Assembly: GCF_028679125.1 (NCBI RefSeq)
Contig: NZ_JAJRCG010000019.1
Coordinates: 1 to 52,106 of the forward strand
Reading direction: 5' to 3'
From: Methanoregula sp.
Lineage (GTDB): Archaea; Halobacteriota; Methanomicrobia; Methanomicrobiales; Methanospirillaceae
DNA: 52,106 nt
A program made the position numbers and the translations under genes. The notes below the pieces were generated by a model. That model searched no databases. It was not told where the DNA came from and saw nothing but the letters and a program-made list of their open reading frames with translations. This document shows positions 17,284-26,401 of this stretch, one piece after another. How positions within the stretch are numbered: the stretch's first letter is position 1; every line of letters begins with the position of its first letter.

Positions 17284-17538
17284 ATGGACGTGTCCGGAAC
17301 CATCCAGTTCATCGCGACCCTGGCTGAAGTCATTGTCGCCGTTATCGCATTCCTGATCGCCGTGGAGAGGAGAAAGACCTACGGCTATTTCATGGGGATC
17401 ACGTTCGTCCTTCTCGTGCTCTTTAACCTTGCCCGTATTTTTGCCCTGGAGGTGTCGTCCGAAGGGTACGCGCTGATATTCCTCATGGCATGCATCTCCA
17501 TGCTCGCGGCCATCTGGATGCTCTGGAAGGAACAGTAA
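17284..17538 (+). CDS. Three-helix membrane protein, tandem copy 2
   Basis: 84 aa from the ATG at 17284, chosen because it aligns with the start of copy 1; another ATG lies 9 bases earlier. Segments are at about 5-27, 33-52 and 62-80. It shares VSGTIQFIATLAEVIVAVIA and LARIFALEVSSE with copy 1. About 100 bases separate the two. A T-rich terminator (17549-17563) follows. Confidence 0.75.
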   Translation: MDVSGTIQFIATLAEVIVAVIAFLIAVERRKTYGYFMGITFVLLVLFNLARIFALEVSSEGYALIFLMACISMLAAIWMLWKEQ

Positions 17539-17548
17539 TTCTTCCTCC

Positions 17549-17563
17549 TTTTTTTGTGTTTTT
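17549..17563 (+). terminator. T-tract terminator
   Basis: Two T-runs (TTTTTTT-GTG-TTTTT) lie just after the stop of the second tandem membrane gene, which is typical of archaeal intrinsic termination. Confidence 0.6.
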
Positions 17564-17617
17564 CCTGAACGGTTACGCAGGCTTATAAAGGATACCGGAT
17601 ACCATTAGCTTATCACA

Positions 17618-17637
17618 ACGGTACCTGCGGGTACCGT
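17618..17637 (+). promoter_or_regulatory. Perfect 8-bp hairpin in the corA leader
   Basis: ACGGTACC (17618-17625), loop TGCG, GGTACCGT (17630-17637) forms a perfect stem 14 bases before the corA ATG. A TATA-like CTTATAAAG lies at 17582-17590, about 60 bases before the start, so the hairpin would be in the transcribed leader. It may be an operator or an RNA element controlling access to the start (inference). Confidence 0.5.
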
Positions 17638-17651
17638 CAGGACGTGGGGAT

Positions 17652-18599
17652 ATGATACAGATTTACCGGTCAAAGAAAGACACCGACCCATCCGTCACTG
17701 AGTGTATCGATGCCCCGGCTGACGGCGCATGGGTCCGCATGACCACCCCGACCGATGCAGAACTGGCAGAGATCGCCGGGTCCTGTTCTCTCCCCCCGGA
17801 GTTCCTCCGCGCTGCACTCGATGAAGAGGAGCGGCCGCGTATCGATGCCGAGGATGGCGTGGTCCTCATCGTGCTTGACGTCCCGATCGTCACCGAATAT
17901 GAAGGGATCAAGACCCTGACCACCCTGCCGCTGGGTATCATCATCTCCGAGAAACTGATCGTTACGGTATGCAACCGCCAGTCCCCTATTCTCGATGACT
18001 TTATTGCAGGCAAAGTCCGTCACTTCCATACGGTCAAGAAGACCCGGTTCCTCTTCCAGATCTTCTACCGCAATGCCTCCTCCTACCTCCATCACCTGCG
18101 CCAGATCGAGAAGACGATCTCAACGATTGAGGTGGAGCTGCACCGGTCCATGAAGAACGAGGCGCTCTTCCAGATGATGGAACTGGAAAAGAGCCTCATC
18201 TACTTCTCGACATCGCTCAAGTCCAACGAGGCGGTTCTCGAACGGATCCTGCGCACCAAGCCGCTGAAGATGTACGAGGACGATGCCGAGTTCCTCGAAG
18301 ACGTCATCATCGAGAACAAGCAGGCTATGGAGATGTCGCAGATCTACCTGCACATCTTGAACGGGATGACCAATGCCTTTGCCACCATCATCTCCAACAA
18401 CCTCAACAGCGTGATGAAGTTTTTAGCCTCGGCCACGATCATCATCGCGATACCGACGATGATTGCCAGTTTCTATGGCATGAACGTCTTGGACATACCA
18501 CTCTCCCAGTCGCCCCTTGCCTTCGAAACCATCTTCGGAATTTCGTGCATCGTCTCTGTGGTCCTCGGGCTCTTCATGTGGCGCAAGAAGTTCTTCTGA
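17652..18599 (+). CDS. corA: CorA family magnesium/divalent cation transporter
   Basis: 315 aa. The N-terminal cytoplasmic domain is about 1-250, with a long helical stretch. Two C-terminal membrane helices follow, with the defining YGMNV at the end of the first (FLASATIIIAIPTMIASFYG, then MNVLDIP). The protein ends in a short basic tail (MWRKKFF). It acts as a pentameric channel for Mg2+ or a related ion. It has its own promoter and leader hairpin. Confidence 0.92.
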   Translation: MIQIYRSKKDTDPSVTECIDAPADGAWVRMTTPTDAELAEIAGSCSLPPEFLRAALDEEERPRIDAEDGVVLIVLDVPIVTEYEGIKTLTTLPLGIIISEKLIVTVCNRQSPILDDFIAGKVRHFHTVKKTRFLFQIFYRNASSYLHHLRQIEKTISTIEVELHRSMKNEALFQMMELEKSLIYFSTSLKSNEAVLERILRTKPLKMYEDDAEFLEDVIIENKQAMEMSQIYLHILNGMTNAFATIISNNLNSVMKFLASATIIIAIPTMIASFYGMNVLDIPLSQSPLAFETIFGISCIVSVVLGLFMWRKKFF

Positions 18600-18775
18600 T
18601 ACACCTCGAACGAACATAATAAAAGAACCCGCCGGTCCCTACCAGTGCCCTGGTGAAGCGACTTTTAACGGTATCGGGGGGAAGGAAAAGCCCTCCTCGT
18701 GGGGCATATCGGCAGGGTGAGCCGGCGTTACCCGCAATCGCATCCGCTCGCAGGGAAACAATAAGAGAAAATGTA

Positions 18776-18849
18776 TGGGCCCGCTGAGATTCGAACTCAG
18801 GACCTCCGCCATGTCAAGGCGACGTCATAGCCAACTAGACCACGAGCCC
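18776..18849 (-). tRNA. tRNA-Val (anticodon GAC)
   Basis: Read on the minus strand, the acceptor GGGCTCG pairs with CGGGCCC. The D-arm is GTC...GAC and the anticodon stem is TCGCC/GGCGG with loop TTGACAT (anticodon GAC, codon GUC). The T-arm has GTTCGAAT. The discriminator is A and CCA is not encoded. No intron is seen. A TATA-like TTTTTAATAATA on the same strand (about 18881-18892) lies roughly 30-40 bases before the 5-prime end. Confidence 0.93.
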
Positions 18850-18997
18850 TCGTAAGTCTGATGCTCTATAACATCTGTTCTGGTATTATTAAAAATTGTT
18901 CCCCCCGAATAGGTCCGGGAACGGTCTGCCGGCCCTATTCTGCAATCAATGCGCATGATTTATGTGCGCAGCTCTCCATCACTGAACCGGTAGTACT

Positions 18998-19312
18998 ATG
19001 ACCGAAGGAACACCATCCCAGAAGCAGCTCTTCGTCTTCGAACATGACGCAGGACGCCTCGAACTGCTCATCCGTATCGTGTACTGGATCCTGATCGCCA
19101 TCGTCCTCTGGGTGTACGGGATTATTGCAGTCATCTGCCTCATCATCCAGTGGTTCCACATCCTGATCTTCGGGAGCAGGCATGAGGGGCTCTCGGACTT
19201 CGCCAGGGGATACCTGGAATACATGATCCATGTCATGCCCTATACCTACATCATGACCGACAAGCGCCCGGATATCATGCCGGTTCCCGTTAAGGTCTAC
19301 GAGGAATCATAA
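18998..19312 (+). CDS. DUF4389-like membrane protein
   Basis: 104 aa. Two close hydrophobic segments form a hairpin at about 24-58 (IRIVYWILIAIVLWVYGIIA, then VICLIIQWFHILIFG). The conserved-looking RLELLIRIVYWI and FARGYLEYMIHVMPYTYIMT fit the DUF4389 family. The family has no known role. It stands as a single gene. Confidence 0.75.
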   Translation: MTEGTPSQKQLFVFEHDAGRLELLIRIVYWILIAIVLWVYGIIAVICLIIQWFHILIFGSRHEGLSDFARGYLEYMIHVMPYTYIMTDKRPDIMPVPVKVYEES

Positions 19313-19417
19313 TTCCCTGTGCCGGGCGCCCGTCCCGGCTCCATCCTTTTTCCTGAACAAACGGGAAAAGAAAGGAAAATAATTTTACTTCACACGTTAA
19401 CCGGAAGAGTGTATACT

Positions 19418-19588
19418 ATGATGCACAACCGAGGATGCGACAACTGCGGGGCTTTCATCCCCGCAACCGACCTGCTTGGACCACGCTGTGGAAACGCCAA
19501 TGCGGCTCCCCTTTCAGAACCGAAGATCTTTGAACGCAACAAAAAGGGCTGCGGCATCTGGTCAGCCTGTGTGCCAAACGCCGAGTAA
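19418..19588 (+). CDS. Small cysteine-rich protein
   Basis: 56 aa from MMHNRGCDNCGAFIP. CDNC and the later GPRCGN make a zinc-ribbon-like half. Further cysteines lie in KKGCGIWSACV. An in-frame GTG start about 100 bases upstream is not supported. It is probably a small metal-binding protein of unknown function. Confidence 0.55.
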   Translation: MMHNRGCDNCGAFIPATDLLGPRCGNANAAPLSEPKIFERNKKGCGIWSACVPNAE

Positions 19589-19774
19589 AGAAGTTCTTTT
19601 ATTTCTTTTGCGTGTCCGGTGCAGTGCCTGCGTGTGGCCTGCACCAGAGATATTACCTTGCCTGTGCAGGGATTCCGTTTTTCCCAGGGTAACTCAGGAG
19701 AGATCGCGATCTGTCCGGCAGGGCACCCGTTCATGGATTTCCGGCCCGGGCCCGGCAGAATGCTATTTATCTGC

Positions 19775-19995
19775 CCGACCCCCTACACCACACCATTGGC
19801 ATCTGTGCTCAGGATTACGACGTAAAATTTTCCATTTTTTACATGAAAACCGGAGGGGGGTGTAGGGGGTCGGACACATATTTTCGAAGTCCGGTGGCAC
19901 GGATCGTGAGGCATGCACTGGATAATTATGACGGAAGCTCATCGGACATCCCCGGATTGTGGCATGGCTTATGTACCTGTCCGACCCCCTCCAAC
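19775..19995. repeat. CCGACCCCCTACACC inverted repeats in a gene-free stretch
   Basis: CCGACCCCCTACACC (19775-19789) has an exact inverted copy GGTGTAGGGGGTCGG (19859-19873), 69 bases away. A third, partial direct copy begins at 19981 (CCGACCCCCTCCAACACC). The stretch 19589-20197 has no gene I can support. Like the block at 3.5-4.0 kb it is built of long G/C runs, but the repeat unit is different. Confidence 0.7.
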
Positions 19996-20197
19996 ACCCA
20001 TACCCGGGGGAAGGGATTCCGGGAGTCTGCTATACATACCTATAATGGGCCGGGGAACCCATTCCTACCTATCACAACAGAGCGATTGCTTCTTTTTGTA
20101 CCAGCCATCCGTTGATGATATATGTAGTGGTACACCCGGCGAGTGAAACGAACCACTTTACCGGACCGGAAATACAAAGCATGTGGAGGAAAACAGT

Positions 20198-20296
20198 ATG
20201 GTACAGCAGCAGTGCGGGCAACAGATGATGCATGCCCGGATAACGTCATTCAGTCACGGGAATAAAAACCGTGGGGCGGGCGGGGGCATCCAATGA
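20198..20296 (+). CDS. Small leader-like ORF coupled to the next gene
   Basis: 32 codons starting MVQQQCGQQMMHAR, preceded by GGAGG at 20185-20189 with 8-base spacing. Its stop overlaps the next start as ATGA (20293-20296). The strong ribosome site and coupling argue that it is translated. The composition (Q-rich, then G-rich) gives no function. Confidence 0.45.
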   Translation: MVQQQCGQQMMHARITSFSHGNKNRGAGGGIQ

Positions 20297-20577
20297 CGGT
20301 ACAGGTAAAATTCATACAATCCGGCTCATTCAATGCAGGGACGTTCAAATTCCTTGATCTTGCCCTGATTACCAAGATGCAGATAAGCCGCCAGCGTAAT
20401 ACCTGTGAACTGGTGGCATTCACCCCGGAAAATCCCCAGCCGGGCAGACCCTATATCCTCGCGACACGGGACAGGGCGAACCAGCTGGAGGAGATCTTAA
20501 CCGATCTCCAGCAGTTGAAACAGGGAAATATCGATAGCATTTACGAGATCACCGACAGCGAAGCGCATCGGGTATAA
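20293..20577 (+). CDS. Conserved-looking small protein of unknown function
   Basis: 94 aa, soluble, with no cysteine cluster other than one Cys. It reads as an alternating strand-helix protein (TVQVKFIQSG, ALITKMQISRQ, YILATRDRANQLEEILTDLQ). I do not recognise it. It is probably translated after the coupled small ORF at 20198. It is convergent with serA. Confidence 0.55.
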   Translation: MTVQVKFIQSGSFNAGTFKFLDLALITKMQISRQRNTCELVAFTPENPQPGRPYILATRDRANQLEEILTDLQQLKQGNIDSIYEITDSEAHRV

Positions 20578-20684
20578 TACGTAGTGTATAAGTCTTGCCG
20601 GTTTTTGATCCGGCTCATTCTTTTTTCTGCCCGGATGGCAATCCGGAGAGACTACAGGATAACCTGGAGTAAAAAAGAGTATTC

Positions 20685-22289
20685 TCAGATCTTCTTATCA
20701 GAAATCCTGGCAAACGATATGGAGAATATACCGGGGAGGCCGCGGATCTCCTCAATCACGGCAGCCGGCACATCGCTGTCAACGTTTAAGACCATCAGCG
20801 CCGGTTCCTCAGGCCTGAACCGGCCCACCTGCATGCCGGCGATATTGATGGTATTCTTGCCGAGGATCGTCGCAGCCCTGCCGATAACACCGGGCTTGTC
20901 GAGATGCTTGGAGACCAGGACATGACCTTCAGGGATCAGGTCCATCGTATATCCGCCAACCGCAACGATCCGGCTCCGGCCCTTGAAGAAAACAGTGCCG
21001 CTGACGGACTCCTCGCCCTGGTCGGTCTTGATCCTGATCGTGATCAGGTTCTTGAACCCGCTTGACTCTTCGGTGACCGTCTCGCTCACCACAATGCCGC
21101 GTTCCTTTGCGACAAACTCCGCGTTCACGAGGTTGACCGGCTGCTGGAGGATCGGGTCGAGAAGCCCTTTAAGAGCAAGCCTCGTCACGAACTTCATGCT
21201 GCCGGCATAGGCCGAGAGCTCGCCGCCATAGATGCACTGCACGGACGCGAGCCTGCCGCCCGCAATCTGGACCGCGAACCTGCCCATCTTCTCGGCAAGT
21301 TCGGCGTAGGGAGCCAGGATCTCTGCGTGCTCGGGGGGGATCATCGGGGCGTTGACCACGTATTTCGCAGAGCCTCCGTTCAGGACCTCGATGCACTGCT
21401 TGGCAACCGAGACTGCGACGTTCAGTTGCGCCTCTACGGTGCTTGCCCCGAGATGCGGGGTGACGATGACCTGGTCGAGGGTGAGGAGCGGAGACTCGGT
21501 CGGGGGCTCCTGCTCGAAGACATCGAGGGCTGCTCCTGCCACCTTGCCGGACTTTATCGCATCGTAGAGCGCCTTCTCGTCGATGATGCCGCCGCGGGCG
21601 CAGTTGATGATCCGGACGCCGTCTTTCATCGTCGCGATGCTTTTCTCGTTGATGACATGCGTTGTCTCAGGAATCAGCGGGGTGTGGACGGTGATGACAT
21701 CGGCGACCTTGAAGAGCTCGGCCATGGACATCATCTCAACGCCGAGCTGGGCTGCCCGTTCCTTCGTGATGAACGGGTCATAGGCAATGCACTTCATGCT
21801 CATTGCCTGTGCCCTCTTCGCAACCTCGCGCCCGATACGGCCGAAGCCAACGATGCCGAGAGTCTTCTCGTTGAGTTCAACGCCCATGAACTTCGAGCGT
21901 TTCCACTCCTTCTTCTTCAGGCTCGCGTTCGCCTGGGGGATGTTCCGGGCAAGCGACTGCATCATGGCCATCGTGTGCTCGGTAGCCGCCAGGGTGTTGC
22001 CCTCGGGAGCGTTTGCCACGATGATACCTCGCCGTGTCGCTGCATCAACATTGATATTGTCCACGCCGACGCCTGCACGCCCGATGAACTTCAGCTTCTT
22101 CCCTGCCTCGATCACCTTGGCGTTGACATCGGTGCCGCTCCGCACCAGCAGGGCATCGTAGTCCCCGATAATTTTGCAGAGCTCGTCTTCCGAAAGGCCG
22201 GTTTTGACATCCACGTCAACAGCCGCCCTGAGGATCTCAAGCCCTTCTTCCGCCAGCGGATCGCTGACGAGCACTCTCGCGTTTGCCAT
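20685..22289 (-). CDS. serA: D-3-phosphoglycerate dehydrogenase (long, ACT-containing form)
   Basis: 534 aa. It makes 3-phosphohydroxypyruvate for serine synthesis. The NAD-binding motif is GIVGFGRIGREVAKR (about 145-160). The catalytic region has NCARGGIIDEKAL, then EQEPPTESPLL and VTPHLGAST. An intervening domain and a C-terminal ACT domain (about 460-534: GHVLVSKHLDKPGVIGRAAT, NIAGMQVGR) follow, typical of the long form with allosteric control by serine. It is transcribed away from ppsA, sharing a 170-base divergent promoter region. Confidence 0.95.
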   Translation of the reverse strand: MANARVLVSDPLAEEGLEILRAAVDVDVKTGLSEDELCKIIGDYDALLVRSGTDVNAKVIEAGKKLKFIGRAGVGVDNINVDAATRRGIIVANAPEGNTLAATEHTMAMMQSLARNIPQANASLKKKEWKRSKFMGVELNEKTLGIVGFGRIGREVAKRAQAMSMKCIAYDPFITKERAAQLGVEMMSMAELFKVADVITVHTPLIPETTHVINEKSIATMKDGVRIINCARGGIIDEKALYDAIKSGKVAGAALDVFEQEPPTESPLLTLDQVIVTPHLGASTVEAQLNVAVSVAKQCIEVLNGGSAKYVVNAPMIPPEHAEILAPYAELAEKMGRFAVQIAGGRLASVQCIYGGELSAYAGSMKFVTRLALKGLLDPILQQPVNLVNAEFVAKERGIVVSETVTEESSGFKNLITIRIKTDQGEESVSGTVFFKGRSRIVAVGGYTMDLIPEGHVLVSKHLDKPGVIGRAATILGKNTINIAGMQVGRFRPEEPALMVLNVDSDVPAAVIEEIRGLPGIFSISFARISDKKI

Positions 22290-22462
22290 AAAAAACCCAT
22301 ATACTATCTGCGCCGGACTTAATGAGGGTTATTCTTTATCCTGCGGATACTCCCCTTCCCCGTGGGGGAAAAACTTCCTGAGTCCGGGGTTCTGCTGTAC
22401 CATGAAACCTTATAACATAACCCTTAAACAGGGTGCCGGCAAGATCATAAGTGGTGCGAGCA

Positions 22463-24748
22463 ATGAAAACTGTGCCTAATATTCTTTGGCTCGAGGAGAT
22501 CCGTAAAGAGGATATCATATCCGTCGGGGGCAAGGGGGCTTCCCTTGGCGAGATGGCCTCCATCGGTCTCCCCGTCCCGAAAGCCTTTGTGGTAACCGCC
22601 CAGGCATTCCGCAGGTTTTTGGTTGAGACCGGTCTGGAGAAGAAGATTTTTGCATCGTTCGATCGGCTCGATGTGGAGAACAACGAGGCACTGGAGAAGG
22701 CTGCCGACAATGTCAAAGCACTTGTCATGAAGGCGAAGATGCCGACAGCCATCCGTGACGATATCAAAAAATCCTACAAGAAGATGGCAGACGGGGAGCT
22801 CATTGTTGCCGTCCGGTCGAGCGCCACTGCCGAGGACCTGCCCGATGCCAGTTTCGCCGGCCAGCAGGAGACCTATCTCAATATCAAGGGCGAAACGGCA
22901 CTCATCTCATCGGTCCAGCAGTGCTGGGCATCGCTCTACGGCGCCCGGGCCATCTATTACCGGGCCAAACAGGGATTCGACGACAATACCGTGAACATCG
23001 CCGTGGTCGTGCAGCAGCTGGTGCACTCGGAGAAGGCCGGCGTCATGTTCACATCCCACCCGATCACGGGCGAGTCCCAGACCATCATCGAAGGTTCATG
23101 GGGCCTTGGCGAAGCCGTTGTCTCGGGCACGGTCTCTCCGGATAAGTACGTCTTTGACCAGCGGACGGAGAAGGTCATCGACATCTATCTCGCCAACAAG
23201 AAGATCGAGATCATTGCAAACGGGGACCATGGTACGAAGATCGTGGATGTGGCAAAGGACCGGCAGGACGCACAGGTTCTCACCGAAGCAGAAATAGCCA
23301 AGCTCGCTATGTACGGCAAGATCGCGGAGAACCACTACGGGGTTCCGCAGGATGTCGAGTGGGGTGTCGTGGCAGGGACGATCTATATTCTCCAGTCCCG
23401 CCCGATCACGACCATCGGCAAGAAGGAGGGAAGAGGCATGTCAGGACAGAAATCAGACGCAAAGATCATTCTGAAGGGGCAGGGGGCAGCCCCCGGCATC
23501 GCCTCCGGCAAGGTCATCATTGTACGAGACGTGAAGGACACCAGCGCGGTAAAGGAAGGGGACATCCTCGTCACGAAGATGACGAACCCCGACATGGTGC
23601 CGGCAATGCGCAAGGTTGCGGCCATCATCACCGATGAAGGCGGGATGACCTGCCACGCCGCCATCGTGAGCCGTGAACTCGGCACTCCCGCGGTCGTCGG
23701 GACCAAGAACGCGACGAACCAGCTGAAGAACGGCCAGGTCATCACGGTCGACGGGGAGATGGGACTCATCTACGAGGGCGCTATTGCACCCGCAGTTCCG
23801 GCCCAGGGGGGAATCTCCCCGCAGGCAGTCATCGCCCACGCCCCGATCATCACGGCAACAAGCGTGAAGGTGAACGTCTCCATTCCCGAGGCAGCAGCAC
23901 GGGCAGCAGCCACGGGCGCTGACGGTGTAGGCCTGCTCCGGATCGAGCACCTGATCCTCGGCCTCAACAAGACCCCCGGCTGGTATATCTCCAACAAGAA
24001 AGAGGAGGAGTTCATCAAGGAACTCCACAACGGCATCAAGATCGTGCTCGACGCATTCCCGGGAAAGACCGTCTGGGTCCGCACGCTCGATGCCCCGACC
24101 GACGAGTTCCGGAACATGGCGGGCGGCGAGAACGAGCCGCACGAACACAACCCGATGCTCGGCTGGAGAGGCATCCGCCGGGACCTCCAGAGCCCCGACC
24201 AGTTCAGGCTCCAGGTCGAGGCATTCAAGCGCCTCTGGAAAGAGGGCTATGACAACCTCGGCATCATGTTCCCGATGGTCTCCCACCCCGACCAGTTCAT
24301 CAGGGGAAAAGAGATGATGCGGGGATGGGGTGTTGACGTCGAGAACGTAGATCTCGGTATTATGATCGAGATCCCCTCGAGCGCGATCATGATCGAGGAC
24401 TTCATCCAGGCCGGCATCAGGTTCGCATCGTTCGGCACCAACGACCTGATCCAGTACACGCTCGCCATTGACCGGAACAACGAGAACGTGGCCGACATGT
24501 ACAACCCCCAGCACCCGGCTGTCCTCTCCCTCATCCACAACGCGATCCAGGTCTGCCGCGCCTACAACGTCGAATGCTCGATCTGCGGGCAGGCCGGTTC
24601 CGATCCCAAGATGGCGGCCTGGCTTGTTGAGCATGGCATCTCCAGTGTCTCGGCAAACATCGACGCCATCGCAAAGATCCGCGAAGCCGTGGCAAAGACA
24701 GAAAAACGCATCATCCTCGAAGGCGCGAGAAAGAAAGATGCTGAATAA
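22463..24748 (+). CDS. ppsA: Phosphoenolpyruvate synthase
   Basis: 761 aa from MKTVPNILWLEEIRKEDII; a GTG 12 bases upstream is possible. It forms PEP from pyruvate and ATP for gluconeogenesis. The N-terminal ATP-binding domain has VAVRSSATAEDLPDASFAGQ. The phosphohistidine domain has DEGGMTCHAAIVSREL (H398). The C-terminal PEP-binding barrel has FGTNDLIQYTLAIDRN and CSICGQAGSDPKMAAWL. A TATA-like CTTATAAC at about 22408 precedes it. The stop overlaps the mfnA start by 11 bases. Confidence 0.95.
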   Translation: MKTVPNILWLEEIRKEDIISVGGKGASLGEMASIGLPVPKAFVVTAQAFRRFLVETGLEKKIFASFDRLDVENNEALEKAADNVKALVMKAKMPTAIRDDIKKSYKKMADGELIVAVRSSATAEDLPDASFAGQQETYLNIKGETALISSVQQCWASLYGARAIYYRAKQGFDDNTVNIAVVVQQLVHSEKAGVMFTSHPITGESQTIIEGSWGLGEAVVSGTVSPDKYVFDQRTEKVIDIYLANKKIEIIANGDHGTKIVDVAKDRQDAQVLTEAEIAKLAMYGKIAENHYGVPQDVEWGVVAGTIYILQSRPITTIGKKEGRGMSGQKSDAKIILKGQGAAPGIASGKVIIVRDVKDTSAVKEGDILVTKMTNPDMVPAMRKVAAIITDEGGMTCHAAIVSRELGTPAVVGTKNATNQLKNGQVITVDGEMGLIYEGAIAPAVPAQGGISPQAVIAHAPIITATSVKVNVSIPEAAARAAATGADGVGLLRIEHLILGLNKTPGWYISNKKEEEFIKELHNGIKIVLDAFPGKTVWVRTLDAPTDEFRNMAGGENEPHEHNPMLGWRGIRRDLQSPDQFRLQVEAFKRLWKEGYDNLGIMFPMVSHPDQFIRGKEMMRGWGVDVENVDLGIMIEIPSSAIMIEDFIQAGIRFASFGTNDLIQYTLAIDRNNENVADMYNPQHPAVLSLIHNAIQVCRAYNVECSICGQAGSDPKMAAWLVEHGISSVSANIDAIAKIREAVAKTEKRIILEGARKKDAE

Positions 24749-25847
24749 GGGTCAGTCTGAAGAAGAACTCTTCACGTTCCTCGCGCAGAAGAAGCAAGAG
24801 GACCTAGACCACGATTTTATTTTGAGCTCCATGTGCACGGTCCCGCACTCCGTTGCAGTGCGGGCGCACTGCATGTTCATGGAGACGAACCTCGGCGACC
24901 CGGGGCTCTTCCCCGGCACCTTCTCGCTCGAACAGTTGCTGGTCCACCGGTTCGGCTCCCTTTTCCACTGCGAGAACGCCGGCGGCTATGCCACGAGCGG
25001 GGGAACAGAGTCCAACCTCCAAGCGCTCCGCCTCGCAAAGACGCAGAAGACCGGTATTTCCACTCCCAATGTCGTTGTGCCGGAATCCGCCCACTTCTCC
25101 TTCAAGAAGTCATGTGATATCCTCGGCATCGAGATGCGGGGTGTCTCGATCGGGAACGACTTCCGGATGGATGCGGAGAATGCTGCCGGGCTCATTGACA
25201 AAAATACCATTGCACTGGTCGGCGTTGCCGGCACGACCGAGTACGGCATGGTCGATCCTATCGCCGATCTTGCGAAGATCGCACAGCAGCACGATCTCTT
25301 CTTCCACGTGGATGCGGCGTTCGGCGGCATGGTCATTCCCTTTCTCGACCGTCCCATCCCCTTCGACTTTTCCCTCCCGGGGGTCACGACCATTGCGGTT
25401 GACCCGCACAAGATGGGTATGAGCACGATCCCCTGCGGCTGCCTCCTCACCCTTGACCCGCACCTGCTCAATTCCCTCAACATCGATACGCCCTACCTTA
25501 CGGTGAAGCAGGAATATACGTTGGCCGGCACCCGGCCCGGTGCTCCCGTTGCCGGGGCGCTCGCCGTGCTCGATTATCTCGGCATCGAGGGGATGAAAGC
25601 CGTTGTTGCGGGGTGCATGAAGAACACGGAGCGCCTGATTGCCGGCATGGAGACGCTCGGGTTCCCGCGGGCTGCAACCCCCGATCTCAATGTCGCGACG
25701 TTTGTCGCTGCAAAGGACGCGGTACCTGCACCGTGGAGGGTCTCGTGGACCCGCCGCAACCACCTGCGGACCGTCTGCATGCCGCACGTGCACGCAGGAC
25801 GAATCGAGGCATTCCTTCTCGATATGCAAAAAACCAGAACACGGTGA
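24738..25847 (+). CDS. mfnA: L-tyrosine/L-aspartate decarboxylase MfnA
   Basis: 369 aa. A PLP-dependent group II decarboxylase: [43 protein letters not shown] and [15 protein letters not shown], with the PLP lysine at about K225. In methanogens MfnA makes tyramine for methanofuran, the C1 carrier used by the Fwd enzyme at the left of this window. The start overlaps the end of ppsA. A much longer in-frame extension lies over ppsA and is not used. Confidence 0.93.
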   Translation: MLNKGQSEEELFTFLAQKKQEDLDHDFILSSMCTVPHSVAVRAHCMFMETNLGDPGLFPGTFSLEQLLVHRFGSLFHCENAGGYATSGGTESNLQALRLAKTQKTGISTPNVVVPESAHFSFKKSCDILGIEMRGVSIGNDFRMDAENAAGLIDKNTIALVGVAGTTEYGMVDPIADLAKIAQQHDLFFHVDAAFGGMVIPFLDRPIPFDFSLPGVTTIAVDPHKMGMSTIPCGCLLTLDPHLLNSLNIDTPYLTVKQEYTLAGTRPGAPVAGALAVLDYLGIEGMKAVVAGCMKNTERLIAGMETLGFPRAATPDLNVATFVAAKDAVPAPWRVSWTRRNHLRTVCMPHVHAGRIEAFLLDMQKTRTR

Positions 25848-25852
25848 ACACT

Positions 25853-26401
25853 ATGCTCGACAGACTTGTTGAATCGCTGGAAACCTGCCCCATGGTGAAA
25901 CGCGGGGAGTACAATTACTTCATCCACCCCATCACCGATGGCGTACCGATTGTTGACCCTGCCCTCCTCCGCGACGTGGCAACAGCCATGATCAAGGTGA
26001 TGGACTTGAACAATGTGGACAAGATCGTTGTCGTGGAGGCCATGGGCATCCACATCGGAACGGTCCTCTCCACGATGACCGATATCCCGATGACCGTGAT
26101 GCGGAAGCGGGTTTACAACCTCCCGCACGAGGTCCCGGTACACCAGAAAACAGGGTACTCCAAAGGAGAACTGTATCTCAACGGGGTATACAAGGGCGAT
26201 CGCGTGGTCATCATCGACGACGTGGTGAGCACGGGCGGGACGATGAAAGCGCTCCTTGCCGCACTCGAAATTGCCGGTGCAGAGGTCGTGGATGTCTGCA
26301 TCGCTATCCAGCGCGGCGATCCCGATATCGGCCGGCCCTACAAGTCCCTCGTAAAGATCGAGGTGGACGAAAAGGTGCATGTTGTCAAACGGTTCATCTG
26401 A
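25853..26401 (+). CDS. hpt: Hypoxanthine/guanine phosphoribosyltransferase
   Basis: 182 aa. The PRPP loop is [21 protein letters not shown] (core D-D-V-V-S-T-G-G-T). The conserved start region is [16 protein letters not shown], and [20 protein letters not shown] is typical of the archaeal Hpt family for purine salvage. It starts 5 bases after mfnA, and its tail overlaps dph2 by 23 bases. Confidence 0.92.
   Translation: MLDRLVESLETCPMVKRGEYNYFIHPITDGVPIVDPALLRDVATAMIKVMDLNNVDKIVVVEAMGIHIGTVLSTMTDIPMTVMRKRVYNLPHEVPVHQKTGYSKGELYLNGVYKGDRVVIIDDVVSTGGTMKALLAALEIAGAEVVDVCIAIQRGDPDIGRPYKSLVKIEVDEKVHVVKRFI

Noticed and set aside
19589..20146. Short + strand frames around the CCGACCCCCTACACC repeats
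   Set aside because: They read through the inverted repeats and show no conserved-looking pattern.
21327..22322. 331-codon + strand frame opposite serA
   Set aside because: Antisense shadow; serA motifs are unambiguous on the minus strand.
23453..24634. 393-codon minus-strand frame opposite ppsA
   Set aside because: Shadow of ppsA; V/D/L/G-rich mirror composition with no recognisable domain.
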